DNA of 64,000 nt from NCBI GenBank assembly GCA_021927905.1, contig BLLK01000019.1:744001-808000 (forward strand). Direction: 5' to 3'. Of the stretch, positions 1-10,002 are shown piece after piece. The notes beneath the pieces were generated by a model, which was not told where the DNA came from, ran no database searches, and saw only the letters and a program-made list of their open reading frames with translations. The translations under genes and the position numbers were made by a program. The first letter of the stretch is position 1. Every line of letters begins with the position of its first letter. The DNA comes from Chaetoceros tenuissimus. Lineage: Eukaryota > Bacillariophyta > Thalassiosirophyceae > Chaetocerotales > Chaetocerotaceae.

Positions 1-2
1 CA

Positions 3-1271
3 TCGTTACAATTTTCAACAACCCCTTCTAAATCCCAAATACCGTCGATGCATCCGACTTGGACTCCATCATTTATACCAACGGGACAACCAACATATTT
101 ATCATGGAGTGAACGAGAAACATTGACATCTTTAGGAAAACAAGGTGGTAAATCTGTAGCATTATCCTATAATGGAGAATGTCTTGCTATTGGTGTGCCA
201 TCACAACCCATCAATTCTGAGAAAACAGTATATGGGTTCGTAAAGTTCTATGAGTATGATGCAACTTTAGAAAAATGGACATTTGTGCAAAATATAAACA
301 ATGGCTTGAATGGAGGTTTTGCGAGATTTGGTGAGAGTGTTGCGATTTCCGACGATTGTAATGTGATTGCCGTTGGTGTTCCAGATGCTATAAACTCAAA
401 TAATTCGTGGGTTGGTGCTGTGAAATATCTGACTCGAGGATCCGATGGTTTGTTCCATGAGTTTTTTTCTGTATTTGGTTTGAAAGTCAATAAGTCGACT
501 GGTTTGTATGTTGCACTTTCGGGTGATGGAAATACGGTCGTTGTACCAGAGCAGAAGTATACTAATGCCGGTGTATATGATTATACTGAAACGGGTATTG
601 TAAGAGTCTTTCGATATCAAAATGAGATACTTCAACAAGTTGGACAGACTTTACATGGGGAAAACCAACTAAGATACAGATTTGGTACAACGGTTGCAAT
701 ATCTACTTCTGGGAATATCCTCGCTGTTGCAGCTGAAGACGCAGACGTATCGGGAGGCGATAGAGTAGGCGTGGTGAAAGTGTATAGATTAGTTGATGGA
801 ACTACTTGGGAGCAGATGGGACGAACATTGACTGGACAAAATGCTTATGAAGAATTTGGCGACGGTCTTTCCCTCTCGGGAGATGGTTTGACCTTAGCGA
901 TAGGCGCCTCTTATAAAAATCCAAATACGGTAATACACACTGGATACTTGCAAGTATTCCAATTCAAAGATACAGACTGGGTGCAAATAGGCGATACCAT
1001 ATTTGGTCAATGTGCAAAGGCATGCACCGGAATGAATTTATCGTTATCTAAAAATGGAAATGTACTCGTGGATGGTGGCAACAATGAGGCACGCATATTT
1101 CAATTCAAGAATAATAATTGGTATCAAATTTCGGAAGGCTTTACTTTTGACGACAGAGATTGGCGGCTCGATATTGTAGTGAGCATCAGCGGTGACGGAA
1201 AAGTTGTGGCAATGGGAGATACTGTAAAACAATTTGTCAAAACTGTGGATATTGAGGCGTTAGTATTATAA
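3..1271 (+). CDS. Beta-propeller protein with PSxxPT stem, 5' partial
   Basis: The frame is open to the window edge, so the gene starts outside; the Met at 48 is internal. The first visible residues form a PSxxPT-type stem (IPSMHPTWTPSFIPTGQP), a linker common in diatom surface or secreted proteins. After it I count seven motifs of the form SxxGxxxAxG, near residues 38, 97, 155, 216, 276, 328 and 380. Six are followed by a VxVFxxxxxxWxQxG-type strand pair, which suggests a seven-bladed FG-GAP or WD40-like propeller. No catalytic residues are recognisable; a ligand-binding or surface role is inference. It ends 96 bases before the convergent ARP1 stop. It is the longest propeller copy here and the reference for the truncated copies further on. 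Confidence 0.75.
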   Translation, partial: SLQFSTTPSKSQIPSMHPTWTPSFIPTGQPTYLSWSERETLTSLGKQGGKSVALSYNGECLAIGVPSQPINSEKTVYGFVKFYEYDATLEKWTFVQNINNGLNGGFARFGESVAISDDCNVIAVGVPDAINSNNSWVGAVKYLTRGSDGLFHEFFSVFGLKVNKSTGLYVALSGDGNTVVVPEQKYTNAGVYDYTETGIVRVFRYQNEILQQVGQTLHGENQLRYRFGTTVAISTSGNILAVAAEDADVSGGDRVGVVKVYRLVDGTTWEQMGRTLTGQNAYEEFGDGLSLSGDGLTLAIGASYKNPNTVIHTGYLQVFQFKDTDWVQIGDTIFGQCAKACTGMNLSLSKNGNVLVDGGNNEARIFQFKNNNWYQISEGFTFDDRDWRLDIVVSISGDGKVVAMGDTVKQFVKTVDIEALVL

Positions 1272-1367
1272 TAATATACATTCTTTCTACAAAAATGGAT
1301 GTCTATGTACATTCTTATTTTCCTCTGATCTAATCTACACAAAGGTGAAAATATGCTTTGAGAACCT

Positions 1368-2537
1368 TCACTTTGACATCTTTCTTCTCTTTCTACTGCG
1401 AGTATTTCCCACTCTCGAGCGTTTATCCATGACAGAAGGCTGTCGACGTAACAAGTAATAACACTGTTCCAAGTCAGCATACTCTCCTACTGCCATCGCT
1501 GCAAAAGGATACAAAGTAGTGATTGGATCTTTGGTTTGAATTTGGTTGTCTGAGAGTGTTGCAAGTAAGATATCATTTGCATTCATGATGTTTGGTCCCG
1601 CTGCTAGTACTGCTTGATGGAGTGTGCGTCCATTGTGGTCCTTCAAATGATAAGCCCACGGGAACTTCTTCATGAATAGATCTTTGTGTTGTGGAGCATT
1701 GATGAAAACATGGTGTAGGATAGGGTAGTCACGCTTGGGAGAAAGTATTTGGTAAAGCAATGACATGGTCTTTTCAACTCCTTTTTCGTTGCACAAAAAG
1801 TCAAACGCTGTCGTACCATTGTCATCTTCGACAAATAGCAATCCTCCGACATTTGCGTGATACTCGAATCCAGCTTTCAAAAGCAAAATGATTCTTTCAT
1901 CTACTTGTGTTGACACGTAATGAATCAAAGGGTTATCTCCGATTCTAGTTTCAATCAATGCATCTGGATCCAAACGAACGAGGAATTCAAACCTCATTTG
2001 ATTGTCTTTCCAACATGATATCCCCAACAATTTGTGTTCTCGAATATCTTTTTTTAGCAGTAGACCTAAATCCCGAAGTTCCTTCATCACACGAAGTCTT
2101 TCTTCGTCATCATCACCAGCATTACTCAAGCATTCTAAAGTATTCCATCCATCACTATACTTTGGATCTTCAAGTAATAAACCTCCTCTTGCATCATCTC
2201 CTCCTACTTTGTGCTTCACACCTTCCTTTGCTAGAACTGGTACGTATTGGGGACCGTCAATAGTAGCTGCAGCAAGTTGTATGGGAATTCTTCCATCATC
2301 TTCATCAATATAAGACAACGTCGATGGAAACTTATTCGCTACTTTCTCCACTGCTTCAACAGATGGTTTATGATCAAATAACATGTGCATAGATTCACCA
2401 AAAGCCTTTTCAATCTTTTCATTTGCTTCTTCAAGTACTTCTAGAATTTCCTTTTTACAATCTTCGTCTTTCCATTCTTCATTGAAATAGAGACTCTTGA
2501 TGAAGTCGAGATTGCTTTGAAAGGTAGAAATATTCAT
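1368..2537 (-). CDS. ARP1, ankyrin-like repeat protein (class I)
   Basis: A 389-residue protein of the ARP family. An N-terminal helical region (MNISTFQSNLDFIKSLYF, then acidic helices to about residue 60) precedes degenerate ankyrin-like repeats (about 60-335) with motifs such as IPIQLAA, GWNTLE, YPILHHVF and GRTLHQAVLAAGP. Residues 337-352 read DPITTLYPFAAMAVGE, typical of diatom ankyrin families. The last 15 residues are strongly basic (RSRKRRKMSK) and could be a nuclear localisation signal. It is a single exon. The start matches all intact paralogues. It diverges from the FBX-ANK gene at 2865 and converges on the propeller ending at 1271. The function is unknown; a protein-interaction role is inferred from the ankyrin fold. 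Confidence 0.8.
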   Translation of the reverse strand: MNISTFQSNLDFIKSLYFNEEWKDEDCKKEILEVLEEANEKIEKAFGESMHMLFDHKPSVEAVEKVANKFPSTLSYIDEDDGRIPIQLAAATIDGPQYVPVLAKEGVKHKVGGDDARGGLLLEDPKYSDGWNTLECLSNAGDDDEERLRVMKELRDLGLLLKKDIREHKLLGISCWKDNQMRFEFLVRLDPDALIETRIGDNPLIHYVSTQVDERIILLLKAGFEYHANVGGLLFVEDDNGTTAFDFLCNEKGVEKTMSLLYQILSPKRDYPILHHVFINAPQHKDLFMKKFPWAYHLKDHNGRTLHQAVLAAGPNIMNANDILLATLSDNQIQTKDPITTLYPFAAMAVGEYADLEQCYYLLRRQPSVMDKRSRVGNTRSRKRRKMSK

Positions 2538-2864
2538 TGTGATGGTGTACTGGTAGAGGAAGAGATATGATGATCTATAGCTAGAAACTTGTGCAATTAC
2601 ATATTGTAGATAGTTATATAGTTGAAACCGAACACAGAGAGATGAACACTTGACACGATATCTTTATGTCCAATGACTTCCTGATCGATGTCATAGACTT
2701 CAATTTTGACACCAAACCAATGACGAAAGAAAAGACAGGGCAACAGGGCAACAGAGCAGACAGTGAGAGGTGAGAGGTGAGAGGTGTGAGACAAAAATAC
2801 ATTCCCCATTATTTAAACATTCTTCAATCGTCTACACTATTTTAACCATACAAATATAACGGAT
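2538..2864. promoter_or_regulatory. Divergent promoter of ARP1 and FBX-ANK copy 1
   Basis: These 327 bases separate two divergent start codons. Two CCAATGAC boxes lie at 2670-2677 and 2717-2724; they read ATTGG towards the ARP gene. They sit within a block (TTGACAC, TATCTTTATG, TTTTGACA) that recurs upstream of most other ARP genes. A short imperfect tandem of GTGAGAG units lies near 2763-2790. The boxes resemble NF-Y sites, but regulation is inferred only from conservation among paralogues. Confidence 0.5.
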
Positions 2865-3984
2865 ATGAGTTCTGAACCACCTCAGAAAAAGGCAAGAAGA
2901 ACCTTTCCTCTTCCTACAGGCACAAAGACTAGTTACAGTGAAGCTGTCTTATCTTCGAAAGAGTTTGACCTACATAAAAGATCTGAAGCTTTCTCTGAAA
3001 AGATAGATGCCTTTTATAAAGAATTCCCAGAAATGGAAATTATTATCCCTCGAGAAGTTGTACAGAAAGAAAGAATCGATGCCGTAAAATTGTACAAGGA
3101 AGAAATTGAAGCAAAGGAAAGGTATCACATCAACGAGATGAACTCACCGCTGTATGCAATACCTGATGAAGTGCTTCAGAAATGCATCGCGTTTATAGGT
3201 GAAGGTCACTATGCTTTGGTTGCCACAGTGTCTAAAAAAGTGTACAATGCGCACGAAGAGGAATATGGAATTGACAAATCTTATACAACCTATGAAATAG
3301 CTACAGCATCAGTAGAGACTGCCAAGTATTGTAATGAAGAATTCTGCAATAGATTACACGAGAGGGATAGGTTATTCACAGCAGCAGCAGTCAATGGCAA
3401 TATTGATATCTTGCGATATTCTGTTGAATGTGGCTATGACTTATTTCCTTTCATGCATGTGCATGACGATAGTGATGATAGTGACGAAAATAGTTACGAT
3501 AGTGATGATGAAGATAAGCATGAAATTGTCGATACTGGTAAGATCGCTGCAAAAGGCAATTTGAATGTGCTCGTGTATCTCAAAGATCAATTTGAATCCT
3601 GTACATGGCTTCAGAAATACTGTCAACCGGCAATTCAACATGGACAACTAGAGATATTGAAATGGTTAGATAGTATCGGATGTCTAAGCGAAACAGATAT
3701 TTTTGGTACAAAGAATGACTTTTGTTTGCGTGCTATTTCTAGCGGCCAACTTTGATGTGCTGAAGTGGCTGTATAGTATAGGGTTTAAAGAATCTGAACG
3801 GTCTATTCATTATGCAATTGAGAGTAAATCTATTGAGATGATACAATACTGTCTAGATAGGGGACATGAGAACCTCAATAAGGAGCATACCAACACGGCG
3901 TTGACTAAGGCAAGAAGTATCGAATTATATCGTTTCTTCCATAGTCTAGGTTATCAGGCACAGCGAAAGTCTTTAGATAAGTAG
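2865..3984 (+). pseudogene. FBX-ANK copy 1, F-box-like/ankyrin protein, frameshifted
   Basis: The reading frame from 2865 encodes 296 residues: a basic start (PPQKKARR), a helical region, an F-box-like segment at about 97-130 (IPDEVLQKCIAFIGEG), ankyrin-like repeats (NGNIDILRYSVECG, GQLEILKWLDSIGC) and an acidic Asp/Ser insert near 200-215. It stops at 3755. The remaining repeats continue in another frame to 3984. Against copy 3 (21202-22347) there is one extra T in the run near 3749 (CCAACTTTGATG against CCAACTTGATG). The last homologous residues end near 3955, where the sequence passes into a propeller remnant, so the native C-terminus is gone. F-box proteins usually recruit substrates to SCF ubiquitin ligases; that role here is inference. 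Confidence 0.65.
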
Positions 3985-4346
3985 ATGGAAATACTTGGAA
4001 CCGGGCAAAATGCAACATAAATATTTGGTGACTGCGTTTCTCTCTCGGGAGATGGTTTGACAATAGCAAAAGGAGCGTCTTCTGAACAAACTGATACAAT
4101 GAATGTAGAGAACACTGGATAGATACAAGTATTTCAATTCAAATTCAAAAAGGGTGCAAATGGGCGATACCATATTCAGTCAACAATGTGCAAGCATGCA
4201 CCGGAATACAGGAATGCAGTATAATTAACGAAAGATGGAAAAGTACACATTGAGAGGGGCAAAAACGAGGCACCATATTCCAATTTTAGGACGAAATTTC
4301 TTATCAAATATTGGAATGCTTTGATTTCAATGGCGATCTTTGGACC
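3956..4346 (+). pseudogene. Decayed propeller remnant
   Basis: This stretch aligns by eye with the middle and 3' part of the propeller genes: GCGAAAGTC, then CGGGCAAAATG, CTCTCGGGAGATGGTTTGAC, GGGCGATACCATATTC and TGCACCGGAAT. It has several in-frame stops and small indels, so it cannot encode a propeller. It joins directly to the end of FBX-ANK copy 1 and is followed by the class II 3' flank leading to ARP2. Confidence 0.65.
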
Positions 4347-4451
4347 TTCCAAACAATCCTGAAATAGAAATATTAACAGTTAGAGAGATAGAATCTGAAA
4401 GATAGGCAAAGTAACTTTATGCAAATATAAACCAAATTAATTTATCATTCT

Positions 4452-5177
4452 TTATGCATCGTTTTTATCTCCTGCCCTCTTTCTTTTCTTTCTACGGCAT
4501 GAAATAGTTTGGTTATCTGTATTAGCTCTTGCACGCCGATCAAGCACTGATGGATGTCGACGTAGCAAATAAAAACTTTTCTTCAAGTCAGCGTGTTCGC
4601 CCACCGCCATTGCAGCGAATGGATATAAAGTAGTAATTGGATCTTTCTCTCTAATCTGATCATCCGTTAGCATTGGAAATAGGAAATTGTTAGCATTCAT
4701 CATGTCTGGACCAGCTGCTAGCACAGCTTGCTGAAGAGACCTGCCATCGTGATCTCTAAGTTGGGTTGCCCATGGAAAATACTCCATGAACAAATCTTTA
4801 TGCTGTGGAGCCTTTGTACAGATATGGTGAAGTATGGGATAGTTGGATTTCGGTGTGAGTATCTCATAAAGAATGTTCATTGTCTCCTTCATACCACCTT
4901 TATCACACATGGAATCAAATGCAATTTTTCCATAGTCGTCTTTTAGGAAAAGTAATCCTCCGGTGTGTGGATGATATTTGAAACTAGCCTTCATAAACAC
5001 AATGTGCCGCTCACTTAATCCAATAGCGTGCGCCAATGGTTTATCTCCAACTCTTGTGTCAATCAAAGCGTCAGGGTCCCAACTGACAAGATATTCAAAT
5101 CTCTTTTGTGACATCTTAAAACAAGATATATCCAACAATATTTGCTCTTTTATATCTTGTTTCACCAACAGTCCCAT
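4452..5177 (-). pseudogene. ARP2, class II ARP lacking its N-terminal part
   Basis: The C-terminal 241 residues of an ARP protein are open from an internal Met (MGLLVKQDIKEQ), which corresponds to about residue 155 of the full-length genes. All downstream motifs are kept, including DPITTLYPFAAMAVGE and the class II basic tail (CRRKKRKRAGDKNDA). The 5' half and promoter are absent. At 5174-5179 the ARP sequence joins a propeller 3' fragment in opposite orientation. The minus-strand frame happens to stay open into the antisense of that fragment up to 5402, but those residues resemble no ARP and are probably not a real extension. It may be untranscribed. Confidence 0.7.
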
Positions 5178-5587
5178 TTGGCGACGGTCTTTCCCTCTCG
5201 GGAGACGGTTTGACCATGGCGATAGGCGCTTCTTACAAAGATCCAAACACTGGATACTTGCAAGTATTCCAATACAAAGATACAGACTGGGTGCAAATAG
5301 GCGATACCATAGTCGGTCAATGTGCAAAGAAATGCACCGGAATGCATATATCGTTATCGAAAAATGGTAAAGTACTCGTGGACGGGGGCAAGAAAGAAGC
5401 ACGCATATTTCAATTCAAGAATAATAACTGGTATCAAATATCGGAAGGCTTTGATTTCGATGGCGACTCTTGGCTTTATAAGGACGGTATTGGAGTGAGT
5501 ATCAGCGGCGACGGAAAAGTTGTGGCAATGGGAGATTCTGTAAAACAATTTGTCAAAACTACGAATATTGAGGCTTTAGTATTATAA
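5178..5587 (+). pseudogene. Propeller 3' fragment
   Basis: About 135 codons match the last three blades of the propeller genes, from GDGLSLSGDGLTMAIGAS to the shared end VDIEALVL-type tail (here TNIEALVL). The 5' two thirds are missing and the fragment begins at the junction with truncated ARP2. An internal ATG at 5210 opens 125 residues, but three blades alone are unlikely to fold as a propeller. Confidence 0.7.
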
Positions 5588-5683
5588 TAATAGACATTCT
5601 TTCTACAAAAATGGATGTCTATGTACATTCTTATTTTCCTCTGATCTAATCTACACAAAGGTGAAAATATGCTTTGAGAACCT

Positions 5684-6853
5684 TCACTTTGACATCTTTC
5701 TTCTCTTTCTTCTACGAATGTTGCCCACTCTCGAGCGTTTATCCATGACAGAAGGCTGTCGACGTAACAAGTAATAACACTGTTCCAAGTCAGCATACTC
5801 TCCTACTGCCATCGCTGCAAAAGGATACAAAGTAGTGATTGGATCTTTGGTTTGAATTTGGTTGTCTGAGAGTGTTGCAAGTAAGATATCATTTGCATTC
5901 ATGATGTTTGGTCCCGCTGCTAGTACTGCTTGATGGAGTGTGCGTCCATTGTGGTCCTTCAAATGATAAGCCCACGGGAACTTCTTCATGAATAGATCTT
6001 TGTGTTGTGGAGCATTGATGAAAACATGGTGTAGGATAGGGTAATCACGCTTGGGAGAAAGTATTTGGTAAAGCAATGACATGGTCTTTTCAACTCCTTT
6101 TTCGTTGCACAAAAAGTCAAACGCTGTCGTACCATTGTCATCTTCGACAAATAGCAATCCTCCGACATTTGCGTGATACTCGAATCCAGCTTTCAAAAGC
6201 AAAATGATTCTTTCATCTACTTGTGTTGACACGTAATGAATCAAAGGGTTATCTCCGATTCTAGTTTCAATCAATGCATCTGGATCCAAACGAACGAGGA
6301 ATTCAAACCTCATTTGATTGTCTTTCCAACATGATATCCCCAACAATTTGTGTTCTCGAATATCTTTTTTTAGCAGTAGACCTAAATCCCGAAGTTCCTT
6401 CATCACACGAAGTCTTTCTTCGTCATCATCACCAGCATTACTCAAGCATTCTAAAGTATTCCATCCATCACTATACTTTGGATCTTCAAGTAATAAACCT
6501 CCTCTTGCATCATCTCCTCCTACTTTGTGCTTCACACCTTCCTTTGCTAGAACTGGTACGTATTGGGGACCGTCAATAGTAGCTGCAGCAAGTTGTATGG
6601 GAATTCTTCCATCATCTTCATCAATATAAGACAACGTCGATGGAAACTTATTCGCTACTTTCTCCACTGCTTCAACAGATGGTTTATGATCAAATAACAT
6701 GTGCATAGATTCACCAAACGCTTTTTCGATCTTTTCATTTGCTTCTTCAAGTACTTCTAGAATTTCCTTTTTACAATCTTCGTCTTTCCATTCTTCATTG
6801 AAATAGAGACTCTTGATGAAGTCGAGATTGCTTTGAAAGGTAGAAATATTCAT
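5684..6853 (-). CDS. ARP3, ankyrin-like repeat protein (class I)
   Basis: A 389-residue duplicate of ARP1, differing mainly in the tail (VGNIRRRKRRKMSK instead of VGNTRSRKRRKMSK). That tail matches ARP5 at the DNA level over about 20 bases, which suggests a conversion patch. Ankyrin-like repeats, the DPITTLYPF motif and the basic C-terminus are all intact. The stop lies 96 bases from the convergent propeller fragment ending at 5587. Confidence 0.8.
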   Translation of the reverse strand: MNISTFQSNLDFIKSLYFNEEWKDEDCKKEILEVLEEANEKIEKAFGESMHMLFDHKPSVEAVEKVANKFPSTLSYIDEDDGRIPIQLAAATIDGPQYVPVLAKEGVKHKVGGDDARGGLLLEDPKYSDGWNTLECLSNAGDDDEERLRVMKELRDLGLLLKKDIREHKLLGISCWKDNQMRFEFLVRLDPDALIETRIGDNPLIHYVSTQVDERIILLLKAGFEYHANVGGLLFVEDDNGTTAFDFLCNEKGVEKTMSLLYQILSPKRDYPILHHVFINAPQHKDLFMKKFPWAYHLKDHNGRTLHQAVLAAGPNIMNANDILLATLSDNQIQTKDPITTLYPFAAMAVGEYADLEQCYYLLRRQPSVMDKRSRVGNIRRRKRRKMSK

Positions 6854-7180
6854 TGTGATGGTGTACTGGTAGAGGAAGAGATATGATGATCTATAGCTAG
6901 AAACTTGTGCAATTACATATTGTAGATAGTTATATAGTTGAAACCGAACACAGAGAGATGAACACTTGACACGATATCTTTATGTCCAATGACTTCCTGA
7001 TCGATGTCATAGACTTCAATTTTGACACCAAACCAATGACGAAAGAAAAGACAGGGCAACAGGGCAACAGAGCAGACAGTGAGAGGTGAGAGGTGAGAGG
7101 TGTGAGACAAAAATACATTCCCCATTATTTAAACATTCTTCAATCGTCTACACTATTTTAACCATACAAATATAACGGAT
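6854..7180. promoter_or_regulatory. Divergent promoter of ARP3 and FBX-ANK copy 2
   Basis: A copy of the 2538-2864 region with CCAATGAC boxes at 6986-6993 and 7033-7040. I see no difference inside the boxes. Confidence 0.5.
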
Positions 7181-8304
7181 ATGAGTTCTGAACCACCTCA
7201 GAAAAAGGCAAGAAGAACCTTTCCTCTTCCCACAGACACAAAGACTAGTTACGTACAGTGAAGCTGTCTTATCTTCGAAAGAGTTTGACCTACATAAAAG
7301 ACCTGAAGCTTTCTCTGAAAAGATAGATGCCTTTTATAAAGAATTCCCAGAAATGGAAATTATTATCCCTCGAGAAGTTGTACAGAAAGAAAGAATCGAT
7401 GCCGTAAAATTGTACAAGGAAGAAATTGAAGCAAAGGAAAGGTATCACATCAACGAGATGAACTCACCGCTGTATGCAATACCTGATGAAGTGCTTCAGA
7501 AATGCATCGCGTTTATAGGTGAAGGTCACTATGCTTTGGTTGCCACAGTGTCTAAAAAAGTGTACAATGCGCACGAAGAGGAATATGGAATTGACAAATC
7601 TTATACAACCTATGAAATAGCTACAGCATCAGTAGAGACTGCCAAGTATTGTAATGAAGAATTCTGCAATAGATTACACGAGAGGGATAGGTTATTCACA
7701 GCAGCAGCAGTCAATGGCAATATTGATATCTTGCGATATTCTGTTGAATGTGGCTATGACTTATTTCCTTTCATGCATGTGCATGACGATAGTGATGATA
7801 GTGACGAAAATAGTTACGATAGTGATGATGAAGATAAGCATGAAATTGTCGATACTGGTAAGATCGCTGCAAAAGGCAATTTGAATGTGCTCGTGTATCT
7901 CAAAGATCAATTTGAATCCTGTACATGGCTTCAGAAATACTGTCAACCGGCAATTCAACATGGACAACTAGAGATATTGAAATGGTTAGATAGTATCGGA
8001 TGTCTAAGCGAAACAGATATTTTTGGTACAAAGAATGACTTTTGTTTGCGTGCTATTTCTAGCGGCCAACTTTGATGTGCTGAAGTGGCTGTATAGTATA
8101 GGGTTTAAAGAATCTGAACGGTCTATTCATTATGCAATTGAGAGTAAATCTATTGAGATGATACAATACTGTCTAGATAGGGGACATGAGAACCTCAATA
8201 AGGAGCATACCAACACGGCGTTGACTAAGGCAAGAAGTATCGAATTATATCGTTTCTTCCATAGTCTAGGTTATCAGGCACAGCGAAAGTCTTTAGATAA
8301 GTAG
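7181..8304 (+). pseudogene. FBX-ANK copy 2, doubly frameshifted
   Basis: It starts at ATG 7181 like copy 1. A 4-base insertion near 7254 (AGTTACGTACAG against AGTTACAG) shifts the frame about 25 codons in, so the long frame opens only at the internal Met at 7353 (MEIIIPREVVQK). It also carries the extra T of copy 1 near 8069, which ends that frame at 8075; the rest of the repeats lie in another frame to 8304. A protein from 7353 would keep the F-box-like part but lose the N-terminal basic region. Confidence 0.65.
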
Positions 8305-8666
8305 ATGGAAATACTTGGAACCGGGCAAAATGCAACATAAATATTTGGTGACTGCGTTTCTCTCTCGGGAGATGGTTTGACAATAGCAAAAGGAGCGTCT
8401 TCTGAACAAACTGATACAATGAATGTAGAGAACACTGGATAGATACAAGTATTTCAATTCAAATTCAAAAAGGGTGCAAATGGGCGATACCATATTCAGT
8501 CAACAATGTGCAAGCATGCACCGGAATACAGGAATGCAGTATAATTAACGAAAGATGGAAAAGTACACATTGAGAGGGGCAAAAACGAGGCACCATATTC
8601 CAATTTTAGGACGAAATTTCTTATCAAATATTGGAATGCTTTGATTTCAATGGCGATCTTTGGACC
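8276..8666 (+). pseudogene. Decayed propeller remnant, duplicate
   Basis: This is the unit B copy of the remnant at 3956-4346, with the same stops and indels and no coding potential. It overlaps the end of the FBX-ANK copy 2 entry because the two genes are fused there. Confidence 0.65.
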
Positions 8667-8771
8667 TTCCAAACAATCCTGAAATAGAAATATTAACAGT
8701 TAGAGAGATAGAATCTGAAAGATAGGCAAAGTAACTTTATGCAAATATAAACCAAATTAATTTATCATTCT

Positions 8772-9497
8772 TTATGCATCGTTTTTATCTCCTGCCCTCT
8801 TTCTTTTCTTTCTACGGCATGAAATAGTTTGGTTATCTGTATTAGCTCTTGCACGCCGATCAAGCACTGATGGATGTCGACGTAGCAAATAAAAACTTTT
8901 CTTCAAGTCAGCGTGTTCGCCCACCGCCATTGCAGCGAATGGATATAAAGTAGTAATTGGATCTTTCTCTCTAATCTGATCATCCGTTAGCATTGGAAAT
9001 AGGAAATTGTTAGCATTCATCATGTCTGGACCAGCTGCTAGCACAGCTTGCTGAAGAGACCTGCCATCGTGATCTCTAAGTTGGGTTGCCCATGGAAAAT
9101 ACTCCATGAACAAATCTTTATGCTGTGGAGCCTTTGTACAGATATGGTGAAGTATGGGATAGTTGGATTTCGGTGTGAGTATCTCATAAAGAATGTTCAT
9201 TGTCTCCTTCATACCACCTTTATCACACATGGAATCAAATGCAATTTTTCCATAGTCGTCTTTTAGGAAAAGTAATCCTCCGGTGTGTGGATGATATTTG
9301 AAACTAGCCTTCATAAACACAATGTGCCGCTCACTTAATCCAATAGCGTGCGCCAATGGTTTATCTCCAACTCTTGTGTCAATCAAAGCGTCAGGGTCCC
9401 AACTGACAAGATATTCAAATCTCTTTTGTGACATCTTAAAACAAGATATATCCAACAATATTTGCTCTTTTATATCTTGTTTCACCAACAGTCCCAT
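8772..9497 (-). pseudogene. ARP4, truncated class II ARP, duplicate of ARP2
   Basis: The same 241-residue C-terminal part as ARP2 begins at the internal Met MGLLVKQD, with the same junction to a propeller fragment at 9494-9499. It has no ARP promoter upstream. The repeat motifs and basic tail are unchanged, so the loss of the 5' half is older than the tandem duplication. Confidence 0.7.
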
Positions 9498-9907
9498 TTG
9501 GCGACGGTCTTTCCCTCTCGGGAGACGGTTTGACCATGGCGATAGGCGCTTCTCACAAAGATCCAAACACTGGATACTTGCAAGTATTCCAATACAAAGA
9601 TACAGACTGGGTGCAAATAGGCGATACCATAGTCGGTCAATGTGCAAAGAAATGCACCGGAATGCATATATCGTTATCGAAAAATGGTAAAGTACTCGTG
9701 GACGGGGGCGAGAAAGAAGCACGCATATTTCAATTCAAGAATAATAACTGGTATCAAATATCGGAAGGCTTTGATTTCGATGGCGACTCTTGGCTTTATA
9801 AGGACGGTATTGGAGTGAGTATCAGCGGCGACGGAAAAGTTGTGGCAATGGGAGATACTGTAAAACAATTTGTCAAAACTACGAATATTGAGGCTTTAGT
9901 ATTATGA
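9498..9907 (+). pseudogene. Propeller 3' fragment, duplicate
   Basis: The unit B copy of 5178-5587, with a few substitutions (for example GEKEAR for GKKEAR). It ends VKQFVKTTNIEALVL, 95 bases before the convergent ARP5 stop. It marks the right end of the duplicated block. Confidence 0.7.
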
Positions 9908-10002
9908 TAATAGACATTTTTTCTCTAAACAAACTGATTCTGTACGCATTATTTCTTTACTTTTCATACAATTGACACAACACAAAGTGGAGAGAATTTC
10001 GA

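Larger units (their letters stand above)
1272..5587. repeat. Tandem duplication, unit A (about 4.3 kb)
   Basis: Unit A holds ARP1, FBX-ANK copy 1, a decayed propeller remnant, truncated ARP2 and a propeller 3' fragment. The same order with nearly identical sequence recurs in unit B. The offset is 4316 bases in the first part and 4320 after a 4-base insertion near 7254 in unit B. Both ends lie in propeller 3' sequence, so unequal crossing-over between propeller copies is the simplest origin. Confidence 0.9.
5588..9907. repeat. Tandem duplication, unit B (about 4.3 kb)
   Basis: This is the second copy of the unit. Shared defects, such as the extra T in FBX-ANK and the ARP2-type truncation, show that those lesions came before the duplication. 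Unit B differs in small clusters, notably 5707-5726 and 6714-6730, and in the 4-base insertion near 7254. Past 9907 the sequence diverges from unit A. Confidence 0.9.

Noticed and set aside
1958-2313. Plus-strand frames of about 100 codons opposite ARP1, repeated at 6274-6629 and similar places opposite other ARP genes
   Set aside because: They recur only because the ARP coding strand is conserved. They have no start context, domain or codon bias of their own.
5178-5402. N-terminal extension of ARP2 (and of ARP4 at 9498-9722) into antisense propeller sequence
   Set aside because: The extension is the reverse strand of a propeller fragment and matches no ARP. The frame is open by chance.
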